The notes beneath the pieces are model-generated. The model searched no databases and was not told where the DNA came from. It was given only the letters and a program-made list of their open reading frames with translations. From positions 3,329,001 to 3,393,000 of the forward strand of contig NZ_CP089979.1 of assembly GCF_021389935.1 (NCBI RefSeq): a stretch of DNA of 64,000 nucleotides. The letters are read 5' to 3'. Below are positions 35,090 to 43,752 of this stretch, piece by piece. This stretch comes from Fulvivirga ligni. GTDB taxonomy: Bacteria; Bacteroidota; Bacteroidia; Cytophagales; Cyclobacteriaceae. Made by a program: the position numbers and the translations under genes. Position 1 is the stretch's first letter. Each line of letters starts with the position of its first letter.

Positions 35090-35986
35090 TTAATTTCGAT
35101 TCCGAAACTCACTTGGAGTTATACCCACTTTCTGTTTAAATAGCCGGTGAAAGTGCTGCGGATATTTAAAACCTAATTCAAAGGCAATTTCTTTCACTGA
35201 TTTGCTGGAATCGAATATTTTGTCTTTGGCTAATTCTATTAATTTAGTTTGGATATATTCCTGAGCAGATTTTCCGGTCTCTTTTTTTACCAATTCTCCA
35301 AAATAATTGGCGGATAAATGCAACTGATCAGCAAAGTAAGCCACCGATGGCAGGCCTTCCGTGTATGGTTTTTCAGAATTAAAATAGCCATTCATTAAAT
35401 CTTCAAATCCCGCCAAAATACCAGTGTTTATATGTTGTCGGGTAATAAATTGCCTGTCATAAAACCGATCACAATAGTCTAATAATAAACCAATGTTTGA
35501 GTTGATGAGCTTTTTGCTATGCTTATCTATTGGCCTTTTTATCTCATTTTCAATTTTGTCAAGTACATCTAAAAAAGTTTGCATCTCTTCTGTGGATAGA
35601 TGAAGTGCTTCACTGAGTTTGTAGGAGAAAAAACCGTAGTCTTCAATCTGTTTCACTAGCGGAGATCCTAAAATTAGATCCGGATGAAAGTTTAGCGCCC
35701 TGCCCAGAGGTTGATAGATATCGGTTTTATCTCGCACGTCTATTACCTGACCTGGGCCTATAAACACCAATGTGCCTTCCTGATAGTCATAAGTATGTTT
35801 TCCATAAATGAGATCACCACATTTTACTTCTTTTAATATTATCGCATAGGTGCCAAAGGTCATTTTGTGCCCATGTCTTGGCTTAGCTTTAGAGAAGTCC
35901 AGGACACTTACCAGAGGATGATGGGTGGTGTGGTTATTAAAATCATTATAGTCTTTAACCGTGTCGAATGTTTTGTGATCACTCAT
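35090..35986 (-). CDS. AraC-family transcriptional regulator
   Basis: This 298-residue regulator has an N-terminal cupin-like sensing domain (about 25-150, HPLVSVLDFSKAKPRHGHKM and the DYQEGTLVFIGPGQV turn). A C-terminal AraC domain (about 200-298) has VAYFADQLHLSANYFGELVK and IAFELGFKYPQHFHRLFKQK. The ATG at 35986 gives the usual MSDHKTFDTV opening; a TTG 24 bases upstream is less likely. It is divergent from the cupin-flavodoxin-aldo/keto reductase operon starting at 36163, with 176 bp between them, and is its probable regulator. Confidence 0.9.
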   Translation of the reverse strand: MSDHKTFDTVKDYNDFNNHTTHHPLVSVLDFSKAKPRHGHKMTFGTYAIILKEVKCGDLIYGKHTYDYQEGTLVFIGPGQVIDVRDKTDIYQPLGRALNFHPDLILGSPLVKQIEDYGFFSYKLSEALHLSTEEMQTFLDVLDKIENEIKRPIDKHSKKLINSNIGLLLDYCDRFYDRQFITRQHINTGILAGFEDLMNGYFNSEKPYTEGLPSVAYFADQLHLSANYFGELVKKETGKSAQEYIQTKLIELAKDKIFDSSKSVKEIAFELGFKYPQHFHRLFKQKVGITPSEFRNRN

Positions 35987-36162
35987 ATTACTAATCTTTA
36001 AGAGCTCCAATGTAAGGCTATTATTGATGGTTTATGCCTCAATAAGTAATTATGGTAGGCATAACCGTAATATATATACTTACTTCCAGATGATCCAGCC
36101 GTAAGATTGTATAAAGCTAACAGAAGTCAATGAAATGAAATTCATTTAAATATTCCATACAC

Positions 36163-36996
36163 ATGAAAAAGCAATTATTATTTGGACTTATGTACACCAT
36201 GCTGTCATATGCAGCTTTGGCTCAAGAGTCTGTATTTCCCCAAGGAGAAAAAGCACCTAATGTGCATCATACAGGAGATGTTTGGCTCAATCATATCAGT
36301 GCCTCAGATGATACTTTCGATTACAATATTGTACTCGCTACTATGGCCGCTGGCGCCAGGCTTAACTGGCATAAACATCCTGAAGGACAGCAACTGCTCA
36401 TTACTAAAGGAGTAGGTCTCTATCAGGAGCGTGGGAAAAAAGGTCAGGTGGTATATGCAGGTGATGTGATTAAATGTACACCTAATGTTGAGCACTGGCA
36501 TGCAGCAGCTCCAAACAGTGATTTTGCCTATCTGGCTATTTCAGGTACTAAGCCTACAGTATGGACTACCGAACTTACGCAAGAAGAGTACAGTGCCATA
36601 GATATACCAAGTGAAGAAGATCTCGAACAAAAAATTATAACCCTTTCTGGACAGAAATGGAAATGGATGGCAAACAAAGAAAATGACAAGCTGGAGAAGT
36701 TATTCCATGACAAAGCAGAGTTTGTGCATATGGGAGGTTCATGGGGGAAAGAACAGGAGTTAAATATCATTAAGAGTGGTGGTATTTGGTACAAGAAAGC
36801 TGATGTTCACGAGGTTAGAGCTAATGTTATAGACAATACCGTTATACTTCTCAATAGAATAACACTAGTGGCAGAAGTAGGGGGCAATGAAGTAACTAAT
36901 CCGTTTGAAGTAACTGAGGTTTATGTGCATGAAGGGGGAGAATGGAAGCTTGGCTCGCTATCATTTACCAACTTGCTCACCTCGGGTGACCATTGA
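36163..36996 (+). CDS. Exported cupin plus SnoaL/DUF4440-like fusion protein
   Basis: This 277-residue protein has a Sec signal peptide (cleavage near ALAQ, 20). A cupin domain (about 25-130) carries the metal-ligand pattern NWHKHPEGQQ and EHWHAAA. An NTF2-like SnoaL/DUF4440 domain follows (about 160-272; KWKWMANKENDKLEKLFHDK, then FVHMGGSW, and EVYVHEGGEWKLGSLSF). The cupin half is paralogous to the lipoprotein cupin that ends the same operon (39254-39739). Such cupins often bind Mn or Zn and act on small organic acids or nitriles; no activity can be assigned. It is the first gene of a five-gene operon. Confidence 0.85.
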   Translation: MKKQLLFGLMYTMLSYAALAQESVFPQGEKAPNVHHTGDVWLNHISASDDTFDYNIVLATMAAGARLNWHKHPEGQQLLITKGVGLYQERGKKGQVVYAGDVIKCTPNVEHWHAAAPNSDFAYLAISGTKPTVWTTELTQEEYSAIDIPSEEDLEQKIITLSGQKWKWMANKENDKLEKLFHDKAEFVHMGGSWGKEQELNIIKSGGIWYKKADVHEVRANVIDNTVILLNRITLVAEVGGNEVTNPFEVTEVYVHEGGEWKLGSLSFTNLLTSGDH

Positions 36997-36997
36997 A

Positions 36998-37639
36998 ATG
37001 TTGAGGTTAAAGAAGTTCAGTTTCACAAATATGATATTGCAAATTTTATTATTCAGTGCCTTTTTTCTGACCTGCAATTCAAGGGGTGAGGAGTACAATA
37101 AAGCTGTAGAAAAGCCACTGCCAGAAGGCACTCTTATCTTATATCTTTCTCGCACCAATAATACCAAAGCTGTAGCTGAAATGATACATCAGCAGGTTGG
37201 AGGAAGTTTATTGCCGCTTGAATTAGAGAATCCATATCCTGAAGATTATCAGCAAATAGTGGATCAGGTGGCTGATGAAAACGCATCAGGGTATTTGCCA
37301 CCACTAAAAACTAAGATCGACATAGATGCCTATGATACTATTTTTCTTGGTTTTCCTACATGGGGAATGCAGCTGCCACCACCTGTGAAAAGCTTTCTAA
37401 ATGAATATAATCTTCGGGGTAAAACCATCATTCCATTCAATACTAATGCTGGTTATGGGGTAGGTAGCAGCTTCAATACAGTAAAGGAATTATGCCCTAA
37501 CAGCACTGTACTTGAGGGGTTTACTACTAAAGGAGGTATAGAAAGAGATGGTGTTTTATTTGTTATGGAAGGGGAAAAACAGGTGGAAGTCCAAGGGCAG
37601 GTGGCAGCATGGTTAAAAAGAATAAATGTATTTAAGTAA
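36998..37639 (+). CDS. Flavodoxin-like lipoprotein
   Basis: This 213-residue protein has a hydrophobic signal segment ending at FLTC (a lipobox-like site) and a flavodoxin fold. The FMN-phosphate loop is [16 protein letters not shown]. Two further FMN loops are [15 protein letters not shown] and [19 protein letters not shown]. It begins one base after the cupin stop; the frame extending back to 36923 overlaps the cupin and is discarded. Lipoprotein-anchored flavodoxins of this type occur next to cupins and aldo/keto reductases in Bacteroidota. It may carry electrons at the envelope, but the partner is unknown. Confidence 0.87.
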   Translation: MLRLKKFSFTNMILQILLFSAFFLTCNSRGEEYNKAVEKPLPEGTLILYLSRTNNTKAVAEMIHQQVGGSLLPLELENPYPEDYQQIVDQVADENASGYLPPLKTKIDIDAYDTIFLGFPTWGMQLPPPVKSFLNEYNLRGKTIIPFNTNAGYGVGSSFNTVKELCPNSTVLEGFTTKGGIERDGVLFVMEGEKQVEVQGQVAAWLKRINVFK

Positions 37640-37649
37640 AACTTTTAGG

Positions 37650-38495
37650 ATGAAGACTATTCAATTAAATAATGGGGTAGAGATGCCCATTTTAGGATAT
37701 GGAGTTTATCAAATTCCAGATTATGATGAATGTAAAAAGAGTGTTTTAAAGGCACTTGAAGCTGGTTATCGAAGCATTGATACAGCTCAGGCCTATCAGA
37801 ACGAGCAGGCCGTGGGAGATGCCATTAGAGAAAGTGGCATTAAAAGAGAAGAGCTATTTATAACCACAAAATTATGGATTTCAGATTATGGATTTGAAAA
37901 TGCGCAGAAGGCCTTTGAACAGTCCATCAATAAATTACAATTAGATTATTTAGATCTCTATTTACTTCATCAGCCATACAATGATGTTTATGGCTCTTGG
38001 CGAGCACTTGAAAATTTGCAAAAAACAGGAAAAACAAAGGCAATAGGAGTGAGTAATTTTTTCCCTGATAGGTTGGTGGATTTGGTGAGTTATAATGAGA
38101 TAACACCTGCAGTAAATCAAATAGAAACACATGTCTTTTATCAGCGATTCAAAGATCATGATGTGATGAATGAGTTGGGTGTTCAACATGAATCATGGGC
38201 CCCATTTGCAGAAGGTAAAAACGACTATTTCCAAAATGAAATCTTAACCAAAATTGGGGCTAAATATGGGAAATCTGTGGCTCAGGTCACGCTTAGATGG
38301 ATGATACAGAGAAATATTGTTGTAATTCCTAAGTCAGTTACGCCCTCAAGAATAGAGCAAAATATTGATGTTTTTGATTTCGAATTATCTCAGGAAGACA
38401 TGAGTGCGATAGCACGGCTGGATACTAATGAAACCAAATTCTTTGATCATCGCGACCCGGAAAGAGTGAAATGGTTTGCATCTCTAAAAAGATAG
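37650..38495 (+). CDS. Aldo/keto reductase
   Basis: This 281-residue NADPH-dependent TIM-barrel reductase has the catalytic tetrad visible as Asp44 and Tyr49 (DTAQAY), Lys74 (TTKLW) and His107 (YLLHQPY). The cofactor-binding end is [14 protein letters not shown]. It belongs to the 2,5-diketo-gluconate-reductase-like AKR5 type. AGG lies directly before ATG 37650; an earlier in-frame ATG at 37626 overlaps the flavodoxin gene. It is cytoplasmic, while its operon partners are exported, so the operon spans both sides of the membrane. Confidence 0.93.
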   Translation: MKTIQLNNGVEMPILGYGVYQIPDYDECKKSVLKALEAGYRSIDTAQAYQNEQAVGDAIRESGIKREELFITTKLWISDYGFENAQKAFEQSINKLQLDYLDLYLLHQPYNDVYGSWRALENLQKTGKTKAIGVSNFFPDRLVDLVSYNEITPAVNQIETHVFYQRFKDHDVMNELGVQHESWAPFAEGKNDYFQNEILTKIGAKYGKSVAQVTLRWMIQRNIVVIPKSVTPSRIEQNIDVFDFELSQEDMSAIARLDTNETKFFDHRDPERVKWFASLKR

Positions 38496-38504
38496 TTATA
38501 CAAT

Positions 38505-39245
38505 ATGCCTAATCTAAAGCACGCTCTTATGTTGAAAATATTCACTGGTCTAATGATCTTTTTAGCTCCAAGCCTTCAAGGGCAAAAACTAATTGATAAA
38601 TCCAGTGGACTATCACCTCAGCAGCAATCTATTGTGCGAATTTCTTCATTGGCTGCTCAAGGCGATTTGGAGGGGCTCAGAAGTGCTCTTGATGAGGGTT
38701 TGAATAATGGACTTACCATCAATGAAATAAAAGAGGTGTTAGTCCATATCTATGCGTATTGTGGTTTTCCCAGAAGTATCAGAGGCTTGCAAACTTTCAT
38801 GATGGTTTTGGAGGTAAGGAAGCAAAATGGTGTGCAAGATGAGTGGGGAAAGGAAGCTTCTCCTATTGTGGATACTCGTGATAGGTATCAAAGAGGACTG
38901 GAAACACTAGAAGAATTGCTGAAGGCAAAACTGGATGGCTCAAAGCCAGGCTACCAGCAATTTTCGCCTGAAATAGATGTTTTCCTAAAAGAACATTTAT
39001 TTGCTGACATTTTTGAACGGGACGTCCTAACCTTTAAGCAAAGAGAGTTAACCACTATTTCTGTAATAGCTGCCCTTGGGGATTTGGAGCCAATGTTAAA
39101 ATCACATATGAAGATCTGCCTTAAGACCGGTCTAACGGCATCAGAACTTGAGGATTATATAATCACTATTAAAAAGATAATAGGTAACAAAAAAACAAAA
39201 GTAGCAAAGAAAATACTTAAAGAGGTACTCAGTGATGAAATGTAA
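38505..39245 (+). CDS. Exported carboxymuconolactone decarboxylase-like (AhpD-like) double-domain protein
   Basis: This 246-residue protein has a signal peptide (hydrophobic 9-22, cleavage near LQGQ) and two CMD repeats, about 40-115 and 165-240. The first keeps the IKEVLVHIYAYCGFPRSIRG helix with one cysteine, but lacks the CxxC of AhpD. The second (FKQRELTTISVIAALGDLEP) has no active-site cysteine pair. It is therefore unlikely to be a classical peroxidase. It occurs together with cupins and aldo/keto reductases in related operons. Its last codons lie in a 19-bp perfect tandem duplication with the next gene start. Confidence 0.82.
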   Translation: MPNLKHALMLKIFTGLMIFLAPSLQGQKLIDKSSGLSPQQQSIVRISSLAAQGDLEGLRSALDEGLNNGLTINEIKEVLVHIYAYCGFPRSIRGLQTFMMVLEVRKQNGVQDEWGKEASPIVDTRDRYQRGLETLEELLKAKLDGSKPGYQQFSPEIDVFLKEHLFADIFERDVLTFKQRELTTISVIAALGDLEPMLKSHMKICLKTGLTASELEDYIITIKKIIGNKKTKVAKKILKEVLSDEM

Positions 39246-39267
39246 AACCAGTGATGAAATGTAAAAC
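39230..39267 (+). repeat. Perfect 19-bp tandem duplication at a gene junction
   Basis: CAGTGATGAAATGTAAAAC occurs at 39230-39248 and again at 39249-39267. The first copy holds the stop of the CMD-like gene (ATG TAA); the second holds the start of the cupin lipoprotein (ATG AAA TGT). With one copy the two genes would overlap by 11 bases. Confidence 0.9.
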
Positions 39268-39739
39268 ACGCATTAAAGAGTTATTGATCAGCATAATAGT
39301 TCTTTTGAGTCTCCTGTCCTGTGGAGAACCGGATGCTCAAAAGGAGCGGGCTAAGAGTATATTTCCTAAAGGTGAAAAAATCACAAGCGACCATTTCACT
39401 GGAGAGGTATGGTTACATATGTTTGTTAGAGATGACAGTACATTAAATGCAGCTGTTGGTAATGTTACCTTCGAGGCTGGAGCACGTACCAAGTGGCATT
39501 TGCATCGCGGTGGGCAGATTTTGATTATAACAGATGGCGTGGGCTGGTATCAGGAGAAGGGTTCCGCCAGGCGTGAGGTTCATGAAGGAGAAGTAATTAC
39601 CTGTTTGCCAAACCTAGAGCATTGGCATGGAGCATCTAGTGAGCAATCTATGTCTCACATGGCCATGAGTATCAACACCGAGCGGGGAGAGGTGGTATGG
39701 GGTAAAGAGGTGTCTGAAGAAGAGTATATGGCTGATTGA
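39254..39739 (+). CDS. Cupin lipoprotein
   Basis: This 161-residue lipoprotein has lipobox LLSC (about Cys23) and a single cupin domain. The metal-ligand patterns are KWHLHRGGQ and LEHWHGAS. It aligns well with the cupin half of the first gene of the operon (FPKGEK...FTGEVWL, ITDGVGWYQEKG, EGEVITCLPNLEHWH). The start is the ATG within the second copy of the 19-bp duplication; GTG at 39251 is a weaker option. It closes the operon that starts at 36163. Function unknown beyond the fold. Confidence 0.85.
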   Translation: MKCKTRIKELLISIIVLLSLLSCGEPDAQKERAKSIFPKGEKITSDHFTGEVWLHMFVRDDSTLNAAVGNVTFEAGARTKWHLHRGGQILIITDGVGWYQEKGSARREVHEGEVITCLPNLEHWHGASSEQSMSHMAMSINTERGEVVWGKEVSEEEYMAD

Positions 39740-39939
39740 TGATTAAACTCTAAGTTAACCTCATTAGCAGATACGTTTAGCTAAGGAGGCCTGACCAGAG
39801 CATAAAGGTAATAATGGTAGTAATATCGGTAATCAGTATACCTGATTATATGCTATAAATTTCAATATTAGAGTCATTAATAATGATCATAAAATGATTA
39901 GCTTATTAAAGGCCTTTTAAAATTTAAACCTAACTTCTC

Positions 39940-42210
39940 ATGACTGTACTAAAAACCAAAATAGGAAGACGTTCATTCCTGAAAACCTCCGCTGCAGCTG
40001 GAGGCGGATTGATGATTAGTTTTAGCTGGCTGGCTAGTTGCACCAGTGCTACTACGGAGTCGGAGGTACTTACCATGCCAGAAGAATGGTTTGAGCTCAA
40101 CGCTTATCTAAAAATAGCAGAGAACGGCCTTGTAACCATTTTCTGTCCTAATCCTGAGTTTGGTCAAAATGTAATGACCTCTATGCCCATGATTGTGGCT
40201 GAAGAACTGGATATAGATTGGAAAAATGTGATGGTGGAGATGGCGGAATTTAATACAGCATTATACAACCGTCAGTTTACCGGAGGCAGTCAGGGGATAC
40301 GCATGGCATGGAATCCATTAAGGATGGCTGGAGCTACTGCTAAGCACATGCTTAAGGAAGCTGCTGCACAAAAATGGAAAGTGCCATCAAATGAAATTAC
40401 TACAGAACTTGGGCAGCTATCACATAAACCATCAGGGAAGTCCGAGAGCTATGGACAGCTTGCCATGGCGGCTTCAAAGCTCACACCGCCTGAAAAGGTA
40501 GAATTAAAAGACAATAGCAACTTTAAGATCATCGGTAGTTCCAGGAAAAATGTTGAAGGCAAAAAAATAGTGACCGGCTCAGAAATGTTTAGTCTTGATA
40601 TCAAGAAGGAGGGAATGCTCATAGCTATGATTGTTCATCCACCGGCTTTTGGTATGAAGCTCAAGGCATTTGATCCCGAAAGCATTAAAGCTATGCCGGG
40701 CATTGTAGATGCATTTTCTTTCAAAACATATAATGATGATTATGCCTGTAATTTCTTTGATACCGATACTTTTCCTGAATTAGTGGCCATTGTAGGGTAT
40801 AGCACCTGGCAGGTCATGAAGGCTAAGAGAGATATTCAGGTGGAGTGGGAGGAATTTGAAGAGCAGTCTTATTTCATGAATGGCAGAGATGAGAAAATCA
40901 AAATAAATGTACCCCCCGGTCTTGAAAATAGTCAGGAACATATGGCAGCCATGCTGCAAAAGTCTTCGAAGCCAGCTGCTTTGCTACGTAAAGATGGTGA
41001 TCCTGAGAAGATTTTTAAGGAAGCATCTAAGGTGATAGAAAAGACCTATTCGGCACCATTTCTTGCTCATAATATGATGGAGCCTATAAATTGCGTGGCT
41101 GATGTAACTGCTACGAAAGCAGTAATTACGGCCCCTACTCAGGCCCCAGGGTTTATTGAAGGGGCCATTGCAGATCGGTTGGGAATGACTATGGAGCAGG
41201 TAGATATTGTAATGACTCGCATGGGTGGAGGTTTTGGCCGCAGGGCTTACTGCCATTACATGGTAGAGGCAGCAGTTATTTCTCAAAAAGTAGCGAAACC
41301 TATAAAGTTGATTTATACCAGGGAAGATGACATGACCTTCGGAATTTATCGCCCAGCCTATATGGCAACTTACCGGGCAGCGTTGGATGAAGATAATAAT
41401 CTCATAGCCTATCATGTAAAAGCTGGTGGTATTCCTGAAAGCCCCCTTGGAAGAGGTGCTGCTAATCGCTTTCCCGCAGGGGCGGTAGATCACTACCTGG
41501 CAGAGGAGTGGTCTATTGAATCAAATATTACCATTGGAGCATTCAGGGCACCCCGCTCCAACTTTTTGGGCGGAGTAGAACAGTCATTTTTGGATGAAGT
41601 AGCGGAATTAGCGGGCAAAGATCCTATTCAGTTCAGACTTGATCTACTGAAAAAGGCAAAAGCTAACCCTGTAGGTGAGCAAAATGATTATGATGCTGAT
41701 AGATATGCAGGAGTATTAGAACTTGTGAGAGATAAATCAGGTTGGAAAAATGCAGATACTGACCTACATCGAGGGGTGGCCGCATATTTTTGTCATAATA
41801 GTTATGCCGCCCATGTAGTGGATATGAAGATGGATAACGGAACTCCTCGTGTAGAGAAGGTCACCAGTGCTATTGATTGTGGGGTAGTTATTAATCCTGA
41901 TGCAGCCGCTAACATGGTTGAGGGTGCTGTGGTGGATGGCATCGGAAATGCCTTTTTTGGAGAGATGACTTTTACGAATGGAGTGCCCGACAAATCTAAT
42001 TTTGGTGATTATCAGATGATAAGAATGAATGATTCACCAAAAGAAATTGATGTACATTTTGTGAATAATAACATCGATCCTACAGGCTTGGGAGAGCCAC
42101 CATTTCCTCCCATATTTGGTGCGCTGGCTAATGCATTGTACCAAGCCACTAACAGAAGGCATTATAATCAACCATTTTTAGGAAAAGACTGGGTTAACCT
42201 GGATAGATAA
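39940..42210 (+). CDS. TAT-exported molybdopterin hydroxylase large subunit (isoquinoline 1-oxidoreductase beta-like)
   Basis: This 756-residue protein of the xanthine-dehydrogenase superfamily is of the IorB/aldehyde dehydrogenase type. A twin-arginine signal (GRRSFLKTSAAAGGG at 9-23) places it in the periplasm. The cofactor-contact loop MGGGFGRRAYCHYM lies near residue 428. The C-terminal GLGEPPFPPIFGALANALY carries the catalytic glutamate. These subunits normally work with a small 2Fe-2S subunit and a cytochrome c, neither of which is encoded nearby, so partners must lie elsewhere or be absent. An AraC regulator follows 12 bp downstream. Confidence 0.92.
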   Translation: MTVLKTKIGRRSFLKTSAAAGGGLMISFSWLASCTSATTESEVLTMPEEWFELNAYLKIAENGLVTIFCPNPEFGQNVMTSMPMIVAEELDIDWKNVMVEMAEFNTALYNRQFTGGSQGIRMAWNPLRMAGATAKHMLKEAAAQKWKVPSNEITTELGQLSHKPSGKSESYGQLAMAASKLTPPEKVELKDNSNFKIIGSSRKNVEGKKIVTGSEMFSLDIKKEGMLIAMIVHPPAFGMKLKAFDPESIKAMPGIVDAFSFKTYNDDYACNFFDTDTFPELVAIVGYSTWQVMKAKRDIQVEWEEFEEQSYFMNGRDEKIKINVPPGLENSQEHMAAMLQKSSKPAALLRKDGDPEKIFKEASKVIEKTYSAPFLAHNMMEPINCVADVTATKAVITAPTQAPGFIEGAIADRLGMTMEQVDIVMTRMGGGFGRRAYCHYMVEAAVISQKVAKPIKLIYTREDDMTFGIYRPAYMATYRAALDEDNNLIAYHVKAGGIPESPLGRGAANRFPAGAVDHYLAEEWSIESNITIGAFRAPRSNFLGGVEQSFLDEVAELAGKDPIQFRLDLLKKAKANPVGEQNDYDADRYAGVLELVRDKSGWKNADTDLHRGVAAYFCHNSYAAHVVDMKMDNGTPRVEKVTSAIDCGVVINPDAAANMVEGAVVDGIGNAFFGEMTFTNGVPDKSNFGDYQMIRMNDSPKEIDVHFVNNNIDPTGLGEPPFPPIFGALANALYQATNRRHYNQPFLGKDWVNLDR

Positions 42211-42222
42211 GCCATAATATTG

Positions 42223-43047
42223 ATGGGTGATTTCTCTGTTTCTGAAATAGGTCCTTATAATGAGGAGGTCAATGTTGATAAACCTGCTAAGCAAAGTGGA
42301 TCTTACAAAGTGCTGGTCTTACAGGGCGCGGGAAGCATTCATTATGCCGATAGAGTAATGAAGGTGCCTGGGCAGGTGCTTATTTTTTCTAACCCATTGG
42401 CACCTTATGATGAGTGTCATTTTGAGAGGGCTCAAAATGGATATTCTGCTACCTTTAATAATGAATTTTTTTATGAATACGGGAGCCTGAATAAGTACCC
42501 TGTTTTTCAACCCATGGGTAATCATGTATTTGAATTGAGTAAAGATCAGTTAGACTGGGTGATAAGCAGGTTTCTTAAAATGAATGATGAGATTCAAGGA
42601 TCCTACGAGTTTAAGTATGATATATTAAAAATTCTAATTCAGGAGCTAATCCATTTTGCCATGAAGCTCAAGCCTGTTCAGATTGCTCATGAGCCGGGCA
42701 ACGGAGCAGATAGGATCATGGCTATGTTTACGGAATTGCTTGCCCAGCAGTTTCCATTACATCATGCCAAACCAAGAATAGAGCTGAGGCGGGCTTCTGA
42801 CTTTGCTGAGAGACTGAACATACATCCTAATCATCTAAATCGTGCTTTGAAGAAAACAACAAATAAGACTACTACACAGCTGATCAGTGAACGAATTTTG
42901 ATGGAAGCCAGGGTGCTTATAAAGCAAACATCCTGGAACGTAGCCGAAATTGCCTTTGCTTTGGGCTTTGAAGAACCTACCCATTTTAATAACTTTTTCA
43001 AAAAGCATATGAATACCTCGCCTTTGTTGTATAGAAGGTGTTATTAA
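42223..43047 (+). CDS. AraC-family transcriptional regulator
   Basis: This 274-residue regulator has an N-terminal cupin-like domain (about 1-150; VLVLQGAGSIHY and GQVLIFSNPLAPYDECHFE) and a C-terminal AraC domain (about 175-274; ASDFAERLNIHPNHLNRALK and VAEIAFALGFEEPTHFNNFF). It follows the molybdenum hydroxylase by 12 bp, most likely in one transcript, and may regulate it. A TTG at 42220 is an equally close start. It is a paralogue of the AraC gene at 9368-10261. Confidence 0.88.
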   Translation: MGDFSVSEIGPYNEEVNVDKPAKQSGSYKVLVLQGAGSIHYADRVMKVPGQVLIFSNPLAPYDECHFERAQNGYSATFNNEFFYEYGSLNKYPVFQPMGNHVFELSKDQLDWVISRFLKMNDEIQGSYEFKYDILKILIQELIHFAMKLKPVQIAHEPGNGADRIMAMFTELLAQQFPLHHAKPRIELRRASDFAERLNIHPNHLNRALKKTTNKTTTQLISERILMEARVLIKQTSWNVAEIAFALGFEEPTHFNNFFKKHMNTSPLLYRRCY

Positions 43048-43094
43048 GTATGTAAGAGAGAGGGCTTTATTAAAGTTTATTAATAATTTAGGTT

Positions 43095-43526
43095 ATGTTT
43101 AATTTAAAAACTGTCAATAAATTTAAAGGAATAATAATCCTACTGGTCTGTTGTTCTTGTGGTCCAACCAAGAGCGATCAGCCGGTAAATCTTAAAGATC
43201 AAATGGTGAGAATAGCTGAAATAGAAATTGATTCAGCTTATTTTGAGGATTACATTTCCATTCTGAAAGAAGAATCTGAGGCATCCTATCGTCTGGAAGA
43301 TGGTGTTATCTGTATATACCCCATGTACATCAAAAATGAACCTACGGCTATAAGATTATTAGAAATATATGCTAACAGAGAAGCATATGAGTCGCACTTG
43401 AAAACAGAGCATTTTTTAAAATACAAAACTTCTACTCAAAAGATGGTCAAATCATTGAAACTGATAGATATGGAGCCCATTGATCTGAAGGAAATGCCTC
43501 ACCTCTTTGTTAAATTAAATAAATAA
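43095..43526 (+). CDS. ABM-domain (antibiotic biosynthesis monooxygenase-like) lipoprotein
   Basis: This 143-residue protein has a lipobox ending CCSC (about residue 22) and a ferredoxin-like ABM/YgiN domain from about 38 to 125. It shows VRIAEIEIDSAYFEDYISIL, then EASYRLEDGVICIYPMY, and ending LEIYANREAYESHLKTEHFLKY. YgiN-type enzymes oxidise quinols without a cofactor, but most are cytoplasmic; a lipoprotein version would act at the envelope, near the molybdenum hydroxylase encoded upstream. The linkage is suggestive only. Confidence 0.82.
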   Translation: MFNLKTVNKFKGIIILLVCCSCGPTKSDQPVNLKDQMVRIAEIEIDSAYFEDYISILKEESEASYRLEDGVICIYPMYIKNEPTAIRLLEIYANREAYESHLKTEHFLKYKTSTQKMVKSLKLIDMEPIDLKEMPHLFVKLNK

Positions 43527-43752
43527 TGATTCTGCTATACTCAATAAAATGGCTAAATACTATTGAGATTAACTTTTGTTAGTATAGCCTCTATTGGAAG
43601 CTGATTGTAGGCGTAAACAGATGTAGGCGTGGTACAAAGTGCTTCATAATAGAATGTGATCTACTTTCATTCTTAAAATAATCAACAGCTAAAAGCGTTT
43701 TTTAAAATAGGGTGACTAAACAGTGACCTTGTTCAACATAAACCTATTTAGT

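Noticed and set aside
40984-41493. 169-codon minus-strand frame inside the molybdenum hydroxylase gene
   Set aside because: Antisense to a well-conserved domain with clear cofactor motifs; its translation is low in family-like features and rich in Cys, His and Ile as expected from antisense reading.
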